Shown: piece by piece, positions 36,015-45,094 of the stretch
Layout: every line of letters begins with the position of its first letter
How positions within the stretch are numbered: the first letter of the stretch is position 1
NCBI GenBank assembly: GCA_016714445.1
Contig: JADJNF010000001.1
Coordinates: 806,001 to 870,000, forward strand
Origin: Saprospiraceae bacterium
GTDB lineage: Bacteria; Bacteroidota; Bacteroidia; Chitinophagales; Saprospiraceae
Length of the DNA stretch: 64,000 bases
Reading direction: 5' to 3'
Notes under the pieces: generated by a model
What the model was told of the DNA's origin: nothing
What the model saw: only the letters and a program-made list of their open reading frames with translations
The model's database searches: none
Made by a program: the position numbers and the translations under genes

Positions 36015-37458
36015 TGGTGACTACTTTGATGATTTCATTCTGAGCATTGAACAATTCGACCCTCAGTGGCATTTTTCCGATAGCCTGCGTAGCACAGCTC
36101 AAACAAGGATCATAGGCTCGGATGGCCATTTCTACATGATTTAGCATACCATCAGATATAGTTCCTTTCTGACTGATCATTTCATTGGCGACCCATCGTA
36201 CTGCCCGGTTCATGGCTTCATTGTTGTGTGTAGTAGATACAATCAGATTGCATTTGACGATCATATCTTTATCATCTATTTCGTAGTGGTGAGTCAGCGT
36301 TCCGCGTGGAGCTTCTATAATACCAATACCAACATGTCGTTTTTCACCTGTCCGGATAAGGTCATCCGATGAAAGATCATCATCTCTCAACAAATCGCCC
36401 ATCATCTCCGCACAATGCAACATCTCAATCAACCTCGCCCAGTGCGAATACATAGTACTATTATTCACCGGCTTCCCGTAAAATTCAAAAAATGCTATTC
36501 TTTCTGTTTCTGCCAGAGGGGTATTGATTTTATCACAAACGTTGATTCTGGCCAAAGGCCCTACCCTGTTCCAACCGTTTTCCCGGCCTACATTTTTGAG
36601 ATAAGGAAACTTCATGTAAGACCATTTCTCCACAGCTTCACTAAAATACTTAATATAATCATTGGTACTTACATTATCCAAGGTCACATTCCTTTCCCCA
36701 TCTATTGCTCTCAGCACACCATGGTATAATTCCATCGCATTTCCATCTGACACCAAACCAAGATGGCCTGAAGGATAATAAGCAAATTCGTCCAGGTTCT
36801 TACGATGTTTCAAATGATAATCTTTCATAAAATCGAGTACTTCTCTGACCCATTCTATCATCGTATCCAATGACTCAATCGACCTACCATCCAGAAAGTA
36901 ATTGCGTTCTTCCCGGCTCAGATTTTTATACACACCACCAGGAACAGCAGAAATACCATGTATTTTTTTGCCTGCAATGGCTTTAATGATTTCCTGACCA
37001 AATTTTCTCATCAATATACCTCGGGTAGCCAATTCCCTATTTTCAATCGCAACAGCCACTACATTTCTTTTTTCTTTGGGTGCATCAGCGCCAAATAATA
37101 AATCAGGTGAAGCCAGATAGAAAAAATGCAAAGCATGGGACTGAAAAATCTGGGCATAGTGCAACAATCTTCGCAATTTATCTGCCCCTGATGATAAGTC
37201 TCCGGGTTCAAGACCTATCAACTGGTCTATGGCTTTTGCCGCGGCCAGGTGATGACTGACCGGACATATGCCACACAATCGCTGTACTAAAACAGGTGCT
37301 TCCCAATAAGGGTGTCCTTGAATAAATCTCTCAAATCCCCGAAACTCCACTATATGAAAAAAAGAATCTTTTACTTTTCCGTAGTCGTCCAGATGAATGG
37401 TAACTCTTCCATGTCCTTCGACTCTGGTGACCGGATCTATGACTATTTTCTGACTCAT
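36007..37458 (-). CDS. hoxH: NAD-linked [NiFe]-hydrogenase large subunit HoxH (group 3d)
   Basis: Catalytic subunit of the cytoplasmic bidirectional hydrogenase, 483 residues. N-terminal signature QRLCGICPVSHHLAAAKA and C-terminal AYDPCLSCATQAIGKMP give the four Ni/Fe cysteines. The residue at the usual cleavage-site His of the DPCxxCxxH pattern is Gln here (codon CAG). The tail after it (about 26 residues) would be removed by HoxW. Also visible: RVEGHGRVTIHLDD at the start and IGIIEAPRGTLTHHYEID. It starts 2 bp after the hoxUY stop. Confidence 0.96.
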   Translation of the reverse strand: MSQKIVIDPVTRVEGHGRVTIHLDDYGKVKDSFFHIVEFRGFERFIQGHPYWEAPVLVQRLCGICPVSHHLAAAKAIDQLIGLEPGDLSSGADKLRRLLHYAQIFQSHALHFFYLASPDLLFGADAPKEKRNVVAVAIENRELATRGILMRKFGQEIIKAIAGKKIHGISAVPGGVYKNLSREERNYFLDGRSIESLDTMIEWVREVLDFMKDYHLKHRKNLDEFAYYPSGHLGLVSDGNAMELYHGVLRAIDGERNVTLDNVSTNDYIKYFSEAVEKWSYMKFPYLKNVGRENGWNRVGPLARINVCDKINTPLAETERIAFFEFYGKPVNNSTMYSHWARLIEMLHCAEMMGDLLRDDDLSSDDLIRTGEKRHVGIGIIEAPRGTLTHHYEIDDKDMIVKCNLIVSTTHNNEAMNRAVRWVANEMISQKGTISDGMLNHVEMAIRAYDPCLSCATQAIGKMPLRVELFNAQNEIIKVVTNV

Positions 37459-37460
37459 GA

Positions 37461-38732
37461 TTAATCGTATTTAAATTCTGAATATAAAATGGAATACTCT
37501 TCACCCCAAAGCAAATGTTTGACTGATTTCCAGATATGATTAGCGCTTGGAGGACACCCGGGAATAAAATGATCAATTTTTACAATATCATGGCAAGCAT
37601 AAATTTTATCCAGTATTTTGGGAAGATCTTCATGGTAAGGAACCAAATTAGCTCCTTCCTCCGATGTTACACAATTGAGATAAGCTTCTTCCAGACATTC
37701 ACTGAGTGGTATTGTATTTCGCATGGCTGGGAGTCCACCCCAAACAGCACATTCACCTACAGAAACCAGTATATCACACATCTTTCTGAATTCCTTGAGG
37801 GTTTCAATGTTTTCATCATTACAGACACCTCCTTCTATCAAGCCTATGTGGCATCTTCCGGTAAACTTTTTAATATCAGTCAGCGGTGATTTATTAAATG
37901 TAACCAATTCTACCAGATCCAATAGTTCCAGATCGATATCCAACATACTCATGTGGCAGCCAAAACACCCTGCAAGTGAAGCCGTTGCCAGCACTTTTTT
38001 CTCCATTCCAGCCGGTTTATGGGACTTTGGAAAACGGCGTGTAAAGTTCTTTTGCTCAGAGTTTATGTCAAATTCGCGTTCGCCAAACGGATGTGCCATA
38101 CTCACTCCTCTGACAATAATTGCTCCAGTAGGGCATAATTCCATTGCTGCAATAGCTTGCTGTTCTGACAGTTTTGGTTCTTCTTTGTAATCAATCCCCA
38201 CAAAGGTTTCATTTCCCCTACCCTGATAAGTAAAAACTTTTTTACCGTCATCAGTGACCACATCCTCTACACATCGTTTGCATTTGATACAACGGTTATG
38301 CTCCATGATGATCCTTTTTGATCCATAATCTATCATCCTGTCTTTAAACAAATGCTCAAACCTGGTTACAGATATACCAAGTTCATATGCCATATGTTGC
38401 AAATCACAATTGCCTGATTTTTCGCAAGACGGACAAAAATGGTTGCCTTCTGAAAACATCATCTCCACCAATGACTTGCGCATATCTAAAAGCTCCGGAG
38501 TATTAACTTCTACCGTCATTCCGTCATGCACTTTCATAGTACAGGCAGGTTGGTATTTGCCATCCAGTTTGCACGTACAGGTACGACAGGTGCCCAGGGG
38601 TGGTTCGATGTGTTCAAAATAACAAAGAGATGGAATAAAAATGCCATTATCTTTAGCTGCATTCACCAGATTTTGCCCATCCGGTACAGTTAATAATTTC
38701 CCGTCTATTTTAATGTTTACCATTTTTTCCAT
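37461..38732 (-). CDS. hoxU: Fused diaphorase/hydrogenase small subunit HoxU-HoxY
   Basis: A single 423-residue protein joining two normally separate Hox subunits. Residues 1-about 230 are HoxU/NuoG-like: [2Fe-2S] Cys 37, 49, 52, 64; His-Cys3 [4Fe-4S] at 98-109 (HFCPSCEKSGNC); a second [4Fe-4S] with Cys 148, 151, 154 and 200 (CPTGAI). A linker (about 215-245) leads to the HoxY hydrogenase small subunit with proximal-cluster cysteines in GCFGCHMS (256, 259), SVGECAVWGG and PGCPPS. Start ATG 38732 is chosen because it lies 4 bp after the hoxF stop. An earlier in-frame codon at 38789 would overlap hoxF. The fusion would physically couple NADH-side and H2-side clusters. Confidence 0.93.
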   Translation of the reverse strand: MEKMVNIKIDGKLLTVPDGQNLVNAAKDNGIFIPSLCYFEHIEPPLGTCRTCTCKLDGKYQPACTMKVHDGMTVEVNTPELLDMRKSLVEMMFSEGNHFCPSCEKSGNCDLQHMAYELGISVTRFEHLFKDRMIDYGSKRIIMEHNRCIKCKRCVEDVVTDDGKKVFTYQGRGNETFVGIDYKEEPKLSEQQAIAAMELCPTGAIIVRGVSMAHPFGEREFDINSEQKNFTRRFPKSHKPAGMEKKVLATASLAGCFGCHMSMLDIDLELLDLVELVTFNKSPLTDIKKFTGRCHIGLIEGGVCNDENIETLKEFRKMCDILVSVGECAVWGGLPAMRNTIPLSECLEEAYLNCVTSEEGANLVPYHEDLPKILDKIYACHDIVKIDHFIPGCPPSANHIWKSVKHLLWGEEYSILYSEFKYD

Positions 38733-38736
38733 CTTT

Positions 38737-40491
38737 CTAAGATTTATATTGTTCATAATCTGCCACTGCTTCTTCGATATTAAATCCAACCATCAGGCTG
38801 TCTTCCTTTTTATCAATCAATTTGTCAAAATATCCTCCAAATTTCTGCATCGCCATTACTAAACTATTACATGATGTTTTGCCCAAACCACATCTGCTGG
38901 TGGTTTTTATGATATGTCCCCAGCTGATCATATCGTCAATATCGCTTTGTCTGGCCAATTTATTTTTTAGCTTTTCGAGTTTACGCTCTATGATAAAATT
39001 ACCGGCCCGGCAAGGAGTACATATGCCGCAGGACTCCTTTTTAAAGAAGGAAGCAAAATTGAGCAGAATATCAATAATCTCCCGCTCTTTATTAAATATC
39101 ATGAAAGATCCGCCACACCGTAAATCAGGCAGACCCAATAAGTCAAGCATAGAGATTCTCCTGAATTTTTCGTTGATGGATATACATTCTCCAGATGGAC
39201 CGCTTACCTGAATATAGTACGGATCAACAGCAACGCAAAGCTCAAGTAACTCAGCAACCGTAATACCCCAAGGAATTTCGTAGACGCCCGGATTTTGGCA
39301 GTCACCTGAAACGCTGATCAGTTTGGTGCCGGGAGATCCTGGTAATCCGGTTTTATTGTATTCATTTACACCAAGTTCTACGATTCGGGCAGCAGCACAA
39401 ATGGTTTCCACATTATTAATGATGGTCGGACTTTTCAGATAACCTTTTTCGACGGGGTAAAACCACTTTGTTCGGGGCTCGCCACGATGACCTTCCATGG
39501 ATTCGAGCATAGCCGTTTCTTCACCACACACATATGCCCCGGCTCCCATTTGAATTCTAACATCAAAATTAAATCCTGTTATACCAACAATATCTTTTCC
39601 AAGCAAGCCAAGTTTATAGAATTCATCAATGGTTTTCTGCAGTTGATCGTACAACCACCAATACTCACCTCTTAAATATATAATTCCATACTGCGCATTG
39701 ACCGTAAATCCTGAAATGATCATACCTTCGATCAGCAGACCAGGTAATTCCTGCAGTAAAACCCTGTCTTTAAAGGTGCCTGGCTCCCCTTCATCAGCAT
39801 TACACACAATAAACTTGTAGTCTGCTGTATAGGATCGGCACGCTTCCCATTTTTTCCAGGTGGGATAGAAGGCTCCACCACGACCAGATAGATTGGTGTC
39901 TCTTAGTAGGCTTAAGATATCATCAGAAGTATGTTTGGTCAACTCTTTGACTGCTTTGCCCGGAGTATAGCTATTGAAAAATATATTTTTTTTACTGTAA
40001 ATAGTGGTACATACATTGGAAACAGGAGGATGATACATCTGATCTATATCGACTCCATTGCGAAGCTGTTGAACTAGTTCCTTGACTTTGATTACATTTA
40101 GCTGTGTGAAAGGTCTGAAATTGATGAGTACAGCCGGAGCCTGATCGCTTAGACCGATACAAGGGGTGCTAAATAGCCCAAATGTTCCGGTTCTGTCTAC
40201 ACTTCCCAATGTTGCTCCGGTCTCACGCTCAAAAGCTTCCACTATACGGTGATATCCTTTATACCTCGCTATAATACTGTCGTCAATATATATGGTATAT
40301 TTTCCCGATGGCTTTCGATGAAAAAAATGATAAAACGACACCACCCCTTCCACTTCGACTGCTGAAATATTTAATTCCGCAGCTAAATGGGAGATATCGC
40401 TATCTGATATATATCTATTATTGTTTTGCAGATCCCACAACTTATCCAGCAGAGAACTCCGCATTGGTTCTACAGGAAATAATTCTTTCAT
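38737..40491 (-). CDS. hoxF: NAD-linked hydrogenase diaphorase subunit HoxF
   Basis: NAD(H)-binding flavoprotein subunit, 584 residues: an N-terminal NuoE-like domain (1-about 150) and a NuoF-like domain (about 170-560). The latter has LSGRGGAFYPTWKKW (NAD), NADEGEPGTFKDR and GAGAYVCGEETAMLESMEG (FMN) and ESCGICTPCRAG plus CGLGKTSC (4Fe-4S). In the NuoE-like domain the four [2Fe-2S] cysteines are not kept. Only Cys111 (TPCIGLSDQAP) remains, its partner is Ser115, and the first pair is missing in GKYTIYIDDSIIARY. First gene of the hox operon, with a good promoter upstream. Confidence 0.96.
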   Translation of the reverse strand: MKELFPVEPMRSSLLDKLWDLQNNNRYISDSDISHLAAELNISAVEVEGVVSFYHFFHRKPSGKYTIYIDDSIIARYKGYHRIVEAFERETGATLGSVDRTGTFGLFSTPCIGLSDQAPAVLINFRPFTQLNVIKVKELVQQLRNGVDIDQMYHPPVSNVCTTIYSKKNIFFNSYTPGKAVKELTKHTSDDILSLLRDTNLSGRGGAFYPTWKKWEACRSYTADYKFIVCNADEGEPGTFKDRVLLQELPGLLIEGMIISGFTVNAQYGIIYLRGEYWWLYDQLQKTIDEFYKLGLLGKDIVGITGFNFDVRIQMGAGAYVCGEETAMLESMEGHRGEPRTKWFYPVEKGYLKSPTIINNVETICAAARIVELGVNEYNKTGLPGSPGTKLISVSGDCQNPGVYEIPWGITVAELLELCVAVDPYYIQVSGPSGECISINEKFRRISMLDLLGLPDLRCGGSFMIFNKEREIIDILLNFASFFKKESCGICTPCRAGNFIIERKLEKLKNKLARQSDIDDMISWGHIIKTTSRCGLGKTSCNSLVMAMQKFGGYFDKLIDKKEDSLMVGFNIEEAVADYEQYKS

Positions 40492-40538
40492 GGAATAATG
40501 ATATTGATGGATTGATAATCACAAAAATAAGTTGAAAA

Positions 40539-40565
40539 CAAATATAATTTCCTGATATTAGTCAA
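40539..40565 (-). promoter_or_regulatory. Candidate promoter of the hox operon
   Basis: On the minus strand TTGAC (40561-40565) is followed 14 nt later by TATATTTG (40539-40546), a full -7 match, 48 bp upstream of hoxF. The spacing is somewhat shorter than the usual about 19 nt. The remaining divergent gap to hypC (to 40736) is A/T-rich with no gene. Confidence 0.5.
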
Positions 40566-40736
40566 TAAGCTTACTGAGAAATATCATGTAACGTTTTCCA
40601 AATTAATAGTTGATTATGAAATGGTTATATCAATAAATATCCCTATCTTAGCTCCCAAATTGAATATCTGATTGTTTTTATTCCTCAATAAGTCAATCCC
40701 TGTTCTATTATTTAACCAATTCAAATATTATTCAAA

Positions 40737-40994
40737 ATGTGTCTTGCCATACCTGGAAAAATAGTGGAAATAACATCACAACTTGATGAAACCTTCAGGA
40801 CTGCCAAAGTTTCTTTTGGCGGTATATTGAAAGAAATCAATCTTTACATGACACCCGATGCACATGTAGGGGATTTTGTGTTGGTTCATGTTGGTGTGGC
40901 TATCAGTAAAGTGGATGAAGATGAAGCCAATAAAATTTTCAGCTATCTGAAAGAAATGGGCGAAGTGGAAGAACTTGAGCAAACGAATGATTGA
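40737..40994 (+). CDS. hypC: Hydrogenase maturation chaperone HypC
   Basis: Small chaperone that carries the Fe(CN)2CO unit between HypD and the large-subunit precursor. The 85-residue protein starts MCLAIPGKIVEI with the essential Cys2, has KVSFGGILKEINL and the conserved His in DAHVGDFVLVHVGVAI. First gene of hypC-hypD-hypE. A 125-bp spacer of short direct repeats (GAATGATTGA-type and AACTCAAACAAAT-type) separates it from hypD. Confidence 0.97.
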   Translation: MCLAIPGKIVEITSQLDETFRTAKVSFGGILKEINLYMTPDAHVGDFVLVHVGVAISKVDEDEANKIFSYLKEMGEVEELEQTND

Positions 40995-41119
40995 ATGATT
41001 AAATAGTAGAATGATTGAATATTTGAATGATTGAACAACCGACTGGTTTGAGCTTCCGAGCAATTTAGCAATTCAGCAACTCAAACAAATCCAACAACTC
41101 AAACAAATCAACAAAAAAG

Positions 41120-42205
41120 ATGAAGTACCTTAGTGAATATCGGGATCCTATGCTGGTGGAAGATTTTCTGAATGAAATTCACAAAATAACCAATCAACCT
41201 TGGACTCTAATGGAAATCTGCGGTGGCCAAACCCACAGTTTGGTTAAAAATGGTATTCCCGCACTATTGCCTGATAAAATCACATTGGTACACGGGCCCG
41301 GGTGTCCGGTATGTGTTACGAGCATTGGTATCATAGACGAAGCAATCTTTCTTGCACAACAACCTGATGTCATCCTTTGTTCCTTTGGAGATATGCTGCG
41401 GGTACCAGGAAGTCAAAAAAGTCTGTTGGAAGTAAAGGCTCAGGGTGCAGATGTCAGAATCATGTACTCACCTCTAGAAGCTGTAAAACTAGCAGAAGAA
41501 AATCCAAATAAGCAGGTAGTATTTTTTGCAGTAGGCTTTGAAACTACAGCACCGGCCAATGCGTTGAGTGTTGTTTTGGCAGCCCAGTCCAATCTTGAGA
41601 ATTATAGTATTCTGGCATCTCATGTATTGGTACCACCTGCTATGGAAGCTATACTCAGTGACGAAAGCAATAAAATAGATGCTTTTCTGGCAGCCGGCCA
41701 TGTTTGCACTATCATGGGACTGGACGAATATTATCCCATAGCCCAAAAATATCAATGCCCCATCGTGGTGACTGGCTTCGAACCGGTAGATTTGCTGCAA
41801 GGTATTTTGATGGCAGTAAAGCAATTAGAAAACGGTGAATTTAAAGTGGAAAATCAATATGCAAGAAGTGTAATGCCACAAGGCAATCTCATCGCTCAGA
41901 AAACCATACTTCAGGTATTTGAAGTCAATGACAGGGTTTGGAGAGGCATCGGCAATATTCCACAAAGCGGTTATGATGTCAGAAATGATTTTAAAAAGTA
42001 TAATGCGAGAGAGAAATTTAACATCGATATCATACCTGCTGAAGAAAATAAGGAGTGCATCAGCGGAGACATTATGAAAGGACTAAAAAAGCCAAAACAA
42101 TGTCCCAATTTCGGAACTAAATGCAAACCTGAACATCCACTAGGTGCCCCTATGGTAAGTAGCGAAGGGGCTTGTGCAGCGTATTATCACTATGCTCAAA
42201 ATTGA
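41120..42205 (+). CDS. hypD: Hydrogenase maturation protein HypD
   Basis: Iron-sulfur scaffold on which the Fe(CN)2CO group is built with HypC and HypE. The 361-residue protein has MEICGGQTHSLVKNGI (with the Fe-holding Cys), HGPGCPVCVTSIGIID, FFAVGFETTAPANA and the C-terminal [4Fe-4S] cysteines in CISGDIMKGLKKPKQCPNFG, KCKPEHPLGAPMVSSEGACA. Length matches the family. It lies 27 bp before hypE. Confidence 0.98.
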   Translation: MKYLSEYRDPMLVEDFLNEIHKITNQPWTLMEICGGQTHSLVKNGIPALLPDKITLVHGPGCPVCVTSIGIIDEAIFLAQQPDVILCSFGDMLRVPGSQKSLLEVKAQGADVRIMYSPLEAVKLAEENPNKQVVFFAVGFETTAPANALSVVLAAQSNLENYSILASHVLVPPAMEAILSDESNKIDAFLAAGHVCTIMGLDEYYPIAQKYQCPIVVTGFEPVDLLQGILMAVKQLENGEFKVENQYARSVMPQGNLIAQKTILQVFEVNDRVWRGIGNIPQSGYDVRNDFKKYNAREKFNIDIIPAEENKECISGDIMKGLKKPKQCPNFGTKCKPEHPLGAPMVSSEGACAAYYHYAQN

Positions 42206-42232
42206 TCATTAACACTTGTAAAAAAGCACAAA

Positions 42233-43288
42233 ATGAACGACAAGATAAAAATGGAACTTCAGTGCCCCATGCCTAAATTTGATTTTGACGTCATCACGAT
42301 GGGTCATGGCAGCGGTGGTTTGCTTACCCACAGACTTTTAAAAAGCGGTGTTTTTGATATTTTAAAGAATGAATGGCTCGATCAGCAGCATGACGGAGCG
42401 ATTTTGGATATGAAAGGCAAAATTGCTTTCAGCTCAGACAGTTATGTAGTTTCTCCGATATTTTTTCCAGGAGGTAATATAGGTGATCTTGCGATAAATG
42501 GTACCGTCAATGATCTGGCCATGTGCGGAGCAAATGCCGAATATCTGTCACTCAGCTTCATCATAGAAGAAGGACTACTGATGAAAGAACTTTGGCAGAT
42601 TTTGCTTACCATCAAAAAAGCCGCAGAAAAGGCAGGCGTTGTCGTTGTGACCGGGGATACCAAAGTGGTGGAGAAAGGTAAAGGAGATAAAATCTTCATC
42701 AATACTTCAGGTATCGGGCACGTGCATCCCAAAGCCAGCATACACCATAACAGAATTAAGGAAGGAGACGTGATTATCGTGAGTGGAAACATAGCCAGTC
42801 ACGGCATTGCTATCATGAGTGTAAGAGAAGGACTGGAATTCGAAACAACGATAGTCACTGACAGTAAACCACTTAATCATATGGTAACTTCATTGCTGGA
42901 AAAATTTGGCGAAAATATAAAATTCCTTAGAGATGCTACCCGGGGCGGAATCGCTTCTGTGATGAATGAAGTGGCAGAAATAACATCACTTGGAATATAT
43001 CTGGACCAAAAACAAATCCCCATTGAAGAGCAGGTAGATGGTGCCTGCGAAATGCTGGGACTTGACCCTTTATATGTGGCCAATGAAGGTGTTTTTATTT
43101 GTATCGTTGACCATGAAACAGCAAACGAAGCACTGCATCTCCTAAATAGTATAGATGAATACAAAAATGCAAGCATCATAGGTCATGTCACTGCAGAAAA
43201 TAAAGGCAAAGTGATCATGAAAAGTAAAGTGGGTGGAAACCGGATGGTCAATTTCCTGCCTGGGGAACAATTGCCGAGGATTTGCTGA
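42233..43288 (+). CDS. hypE: Hydrogenase maturation protein HypE
   Basis: ATP-dependent dehydratase that converts a thiocarboxamide on its C-terminal Cys to thiocyanate, the CN donor. The 351-residue protein ends LPGEQLPRIC, so the catalytic Cys is the last residue as required. PurM/SelD-like ATP-binding features: ITMGHGSGGLLTHRLL, FSSDSYVVSPIFFPGGNIGD, GTVNDLAMCGA, VTGDTKVVEKGKGDKI and LRDATRGGIASVMNEVA. Last gene of hypCDE. Confidence 0.98.
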   Translation: MNDKIKMELQCPMPKFDFDVITMGHGSGGLLTHRLLKSGVFDILKNEWLDQQHDGAILDMKGKIAFSSDSYVVSPIFFPGGNIGDLAINGTVNDLAMCGANAEYLSLSFIIEEGLLMKELWQILLTIKKAAEKAGVVVVTGDTKVVEKGKGDKIFINTSGIGHVHPKASIHHNRIKEGDVIIVSGNIASHGIAIMSVREGLEFETTIVTDSKPLNHMVTSLLEKFGENIKFLRDATRGGIASVMNEVAEITSLGIYLDQKQIPIEEQVDGACEMLGLDPLYVANEGVFICIVDHETANEALHLLNSIDEYKNASIIGHVTAENKGKVIMKSKVGGNRMVNFLPGEQLPRIC

Positions 43289-43410
43289 AAAAAGAGTGTA
43301 TATTACGAAAAGTCTATAAAAAAAATGCCACTAAGACGAGAAGACACTAAGAATCGCAAAGAAATGATTACCAATCATTTAAACTTCTTATTATTTATAT
43401 AATCTACATT

Positions 43411-44388
43411 CTACTCGGCGTCAGGATGATTGCCAAACTCATCTTTTGAATGTGGTTTTTTAAGCCGTTTTGTACTGTTGGCAGTTTTCATGGATTCAGC
43501 AATCTGATTGCTGGCCGTGAAACTGGCTACCATATTATTTAGCATATCGCTTCCTGCCTGCGGTGAATTGGGCAGTAGAATAAGATTAGAATTGGCATCT
43601 GCACCAATGGCTTGTAAGGTATCATAATGCTGAGTAACAACAATGAGTGCCGAAGCTTCCTGAGAATTAATACCAACCTTATTGAGTATGTCCACACTTT
43701 CCACCAATCCTCTGGCTATCTCTCTTCGTTGATCTGCAATACCCTGGCCCTGCAATTTTTTACTTTCTGCTTCTGCCTTGGCTTTTGCAACTATACGTAT
43801 CCTGCCTGCTTCTGCTTCATATTCAGCGGCAGTTTTCTCCCGATCAGCGGCATTGATTCTGTTCATAGCATTTTTCACCTGAATGTCAGGGTCGATATCA
43901 GTGATCAGTGTATTGATGATATCATATCCGTAAGTGGTCATGGCTTCATTCAACTCACGTTTTACTGCTACAGCTATATCGTCTTTCCTTTCAAATACAT
44001 CATCCAGTATCAATTTTGGTACCTCTGCTCTGACTACATCAAATACATAAGAAGTGATCTGATCATGCGGATATTCCAATTTATAAAAAGCTTCGTACAC
44101 TTTTTCCTGAATCACCTTAAACTGAACAGATACTTTCATTTTAACAAATACATTGTCTTTGGTTTTTGTTTCAATAATGACATCCAGTTGCTGTATTCGA
44201 AGATTCAGTTTGCCTGCAATTCTATCTATGAATGGTATTTTAAAATGTAGACCTGACTGACGGATACTATTGTATTTTCCAAATCTTTCTATGATGGCCG
44301 CAGTTTGTTGTTTGACAGTAAAAAAAGTTGCAAATAAAAGCAACAAGCCAAAAGGGATCAGAAATATTAAAACCGGATTAAACATCAT
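43411..44388 (-). CDS. SPFH/band-7 membrane protein (stomatin/QmcA-like)
   Basis: A 325-residue protein with an N-terminal membrane helix (about 4-26, NPVLIFLIPFGLLLLFATFF), the band-7 domain (about 27-185, TAAIIERFGKYNSIRQSGLHFKIPFIDR, DVVRAEVPKLILDDVFERKD) and a charged coiled-coil (about 185-235, ADREKTAAEYEAEAGRIRIVAKAKAEAE). Such proteins form large membrane-bound ring or cage assemblies that shape lipid microdomains or control FtsH-type proteases. No NfeD partner is adjacent. It is convergent with hypE and transcribed alone. Confidence 0.92.
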   Translation of the reverse strand: MMFNPVLIFLIPFGLLLLFATFFTVKQQTAAIIERFGKYNSIRQSGLHFKIPFIDRIAGKLNLRIQQLDVIIETKTKDNVFVKMKVSVQFKVIQEKVYEAFYKLEYPHDQITSYVFDVVRAEVPKLILDDVFERKDDIAVAVKRELNEAMTTYGYDIINTLITDIDPDIQVKNAMNRINAADREKTAAEYEAEAGRIRIVAKAKAEAESKKLQGQGIADQRREIARGLVESVDILNKVGINSQEASALIVVTQHYDTLQAIGADANSNLILLPNSPQAGSDMLNNMVASFTASNQIAESMKTANSTKRLKKPHSKDEFGNHPDAE

Positions 44389-45094
44389 CTTTATAGAATT
44401 ATTTGCAGATTAAAAAATTACAAATATAAACACCATTTAATTATTATAGTTTTGATTAGTTCCCTCTCCTGAAAAGAAATTGATGAAATGTATCTCTTTT
44501 TACTCAATTCTGAAAGATATACAAATTTAATTGATCATTCAAAATTGAAAGCTTAGAAGGGATAAATCCAGAAACTTTTGAGTATTCACCCAACCCCTTC
44601 TCTTTTTAAGATTAATAGGGAAAGGGGGATAGCTATTAGGGTATGGATTCATATTCAATAGAATTGTTTTGGCTTTTCTTGATAATATCCCCTTCCTTCA
44701 TTTTTATGGGAACAGTATTAAGGCGTATTTTATAACGTAGCACAATATTTTACAATGTCAATCCGCTTTTAAGAGGGATATACTGTATTCATTCATCAAG
44801 GTTTATTGGTTAATAAAAAGATCACTTATAAATATTTTCATTTTATCTTTGGCTTTTTTTTTATTAAACGAAACCATGCTTAATTGAACATAAATAGATC
44901 TAAACTTAATTTAAATATTGAGTCCACTCCGAAAACACAATTTGAATGATAATCAAACGTTGTTTATCCTGGCTATAAAGGGAAACGTTTGATTATCAGT
45001 GCCGTAGAAATCAGAATTTGTATTTTATTAAAATTATGGACTTTTCGGAATGGAATTAATATTAAGTAATAAAACCTAAAATATTAATACATAT
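44389..45094. other. 700-bp intergenic region
   Basis: Divergent gap between the SPFH gene and the beta-lactamase gene. The left 500 bp show no open frame with recognisable similarity and no RNA gene that I can identify. The right end holds the palindromic element at 44904-45067. Confidence 0.6.
44904..45067. repeat. 164-bp palindromic element just upstream of the beta-lactamase gene
   Basis: A perfect 15-bp inverted repeat (TGATAATCAAACGTT at 44947-44961 and its complement at 44984-44998, 22-nt loop) is nested in outer complementary arms (CCACTCCGAAAA near 44924-44935 with TTTTCGGAATGG near 45042-45053) and ends in ACTTAAT/ATTAAGT. It finishes 27 bp before the bla ATG. It could be a MITE-like element or a regulatory hairpin or operator for bla. 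Confidence 0.55.

Noticed and set aside
37723..38190. 155-codon open frame on the plus strand opposite hoxUY
   Set aside because: It is fully antisense to conserved iron-sulfur motifs, with no similarity of its own.
43627..44250. 207-codon open frame on the plus strand opposite the SPFH gene
   Set aside because: It is entirely antisense to a clear band-7 gene and has aromatic/Cys-rich composition typical of shadow translation.
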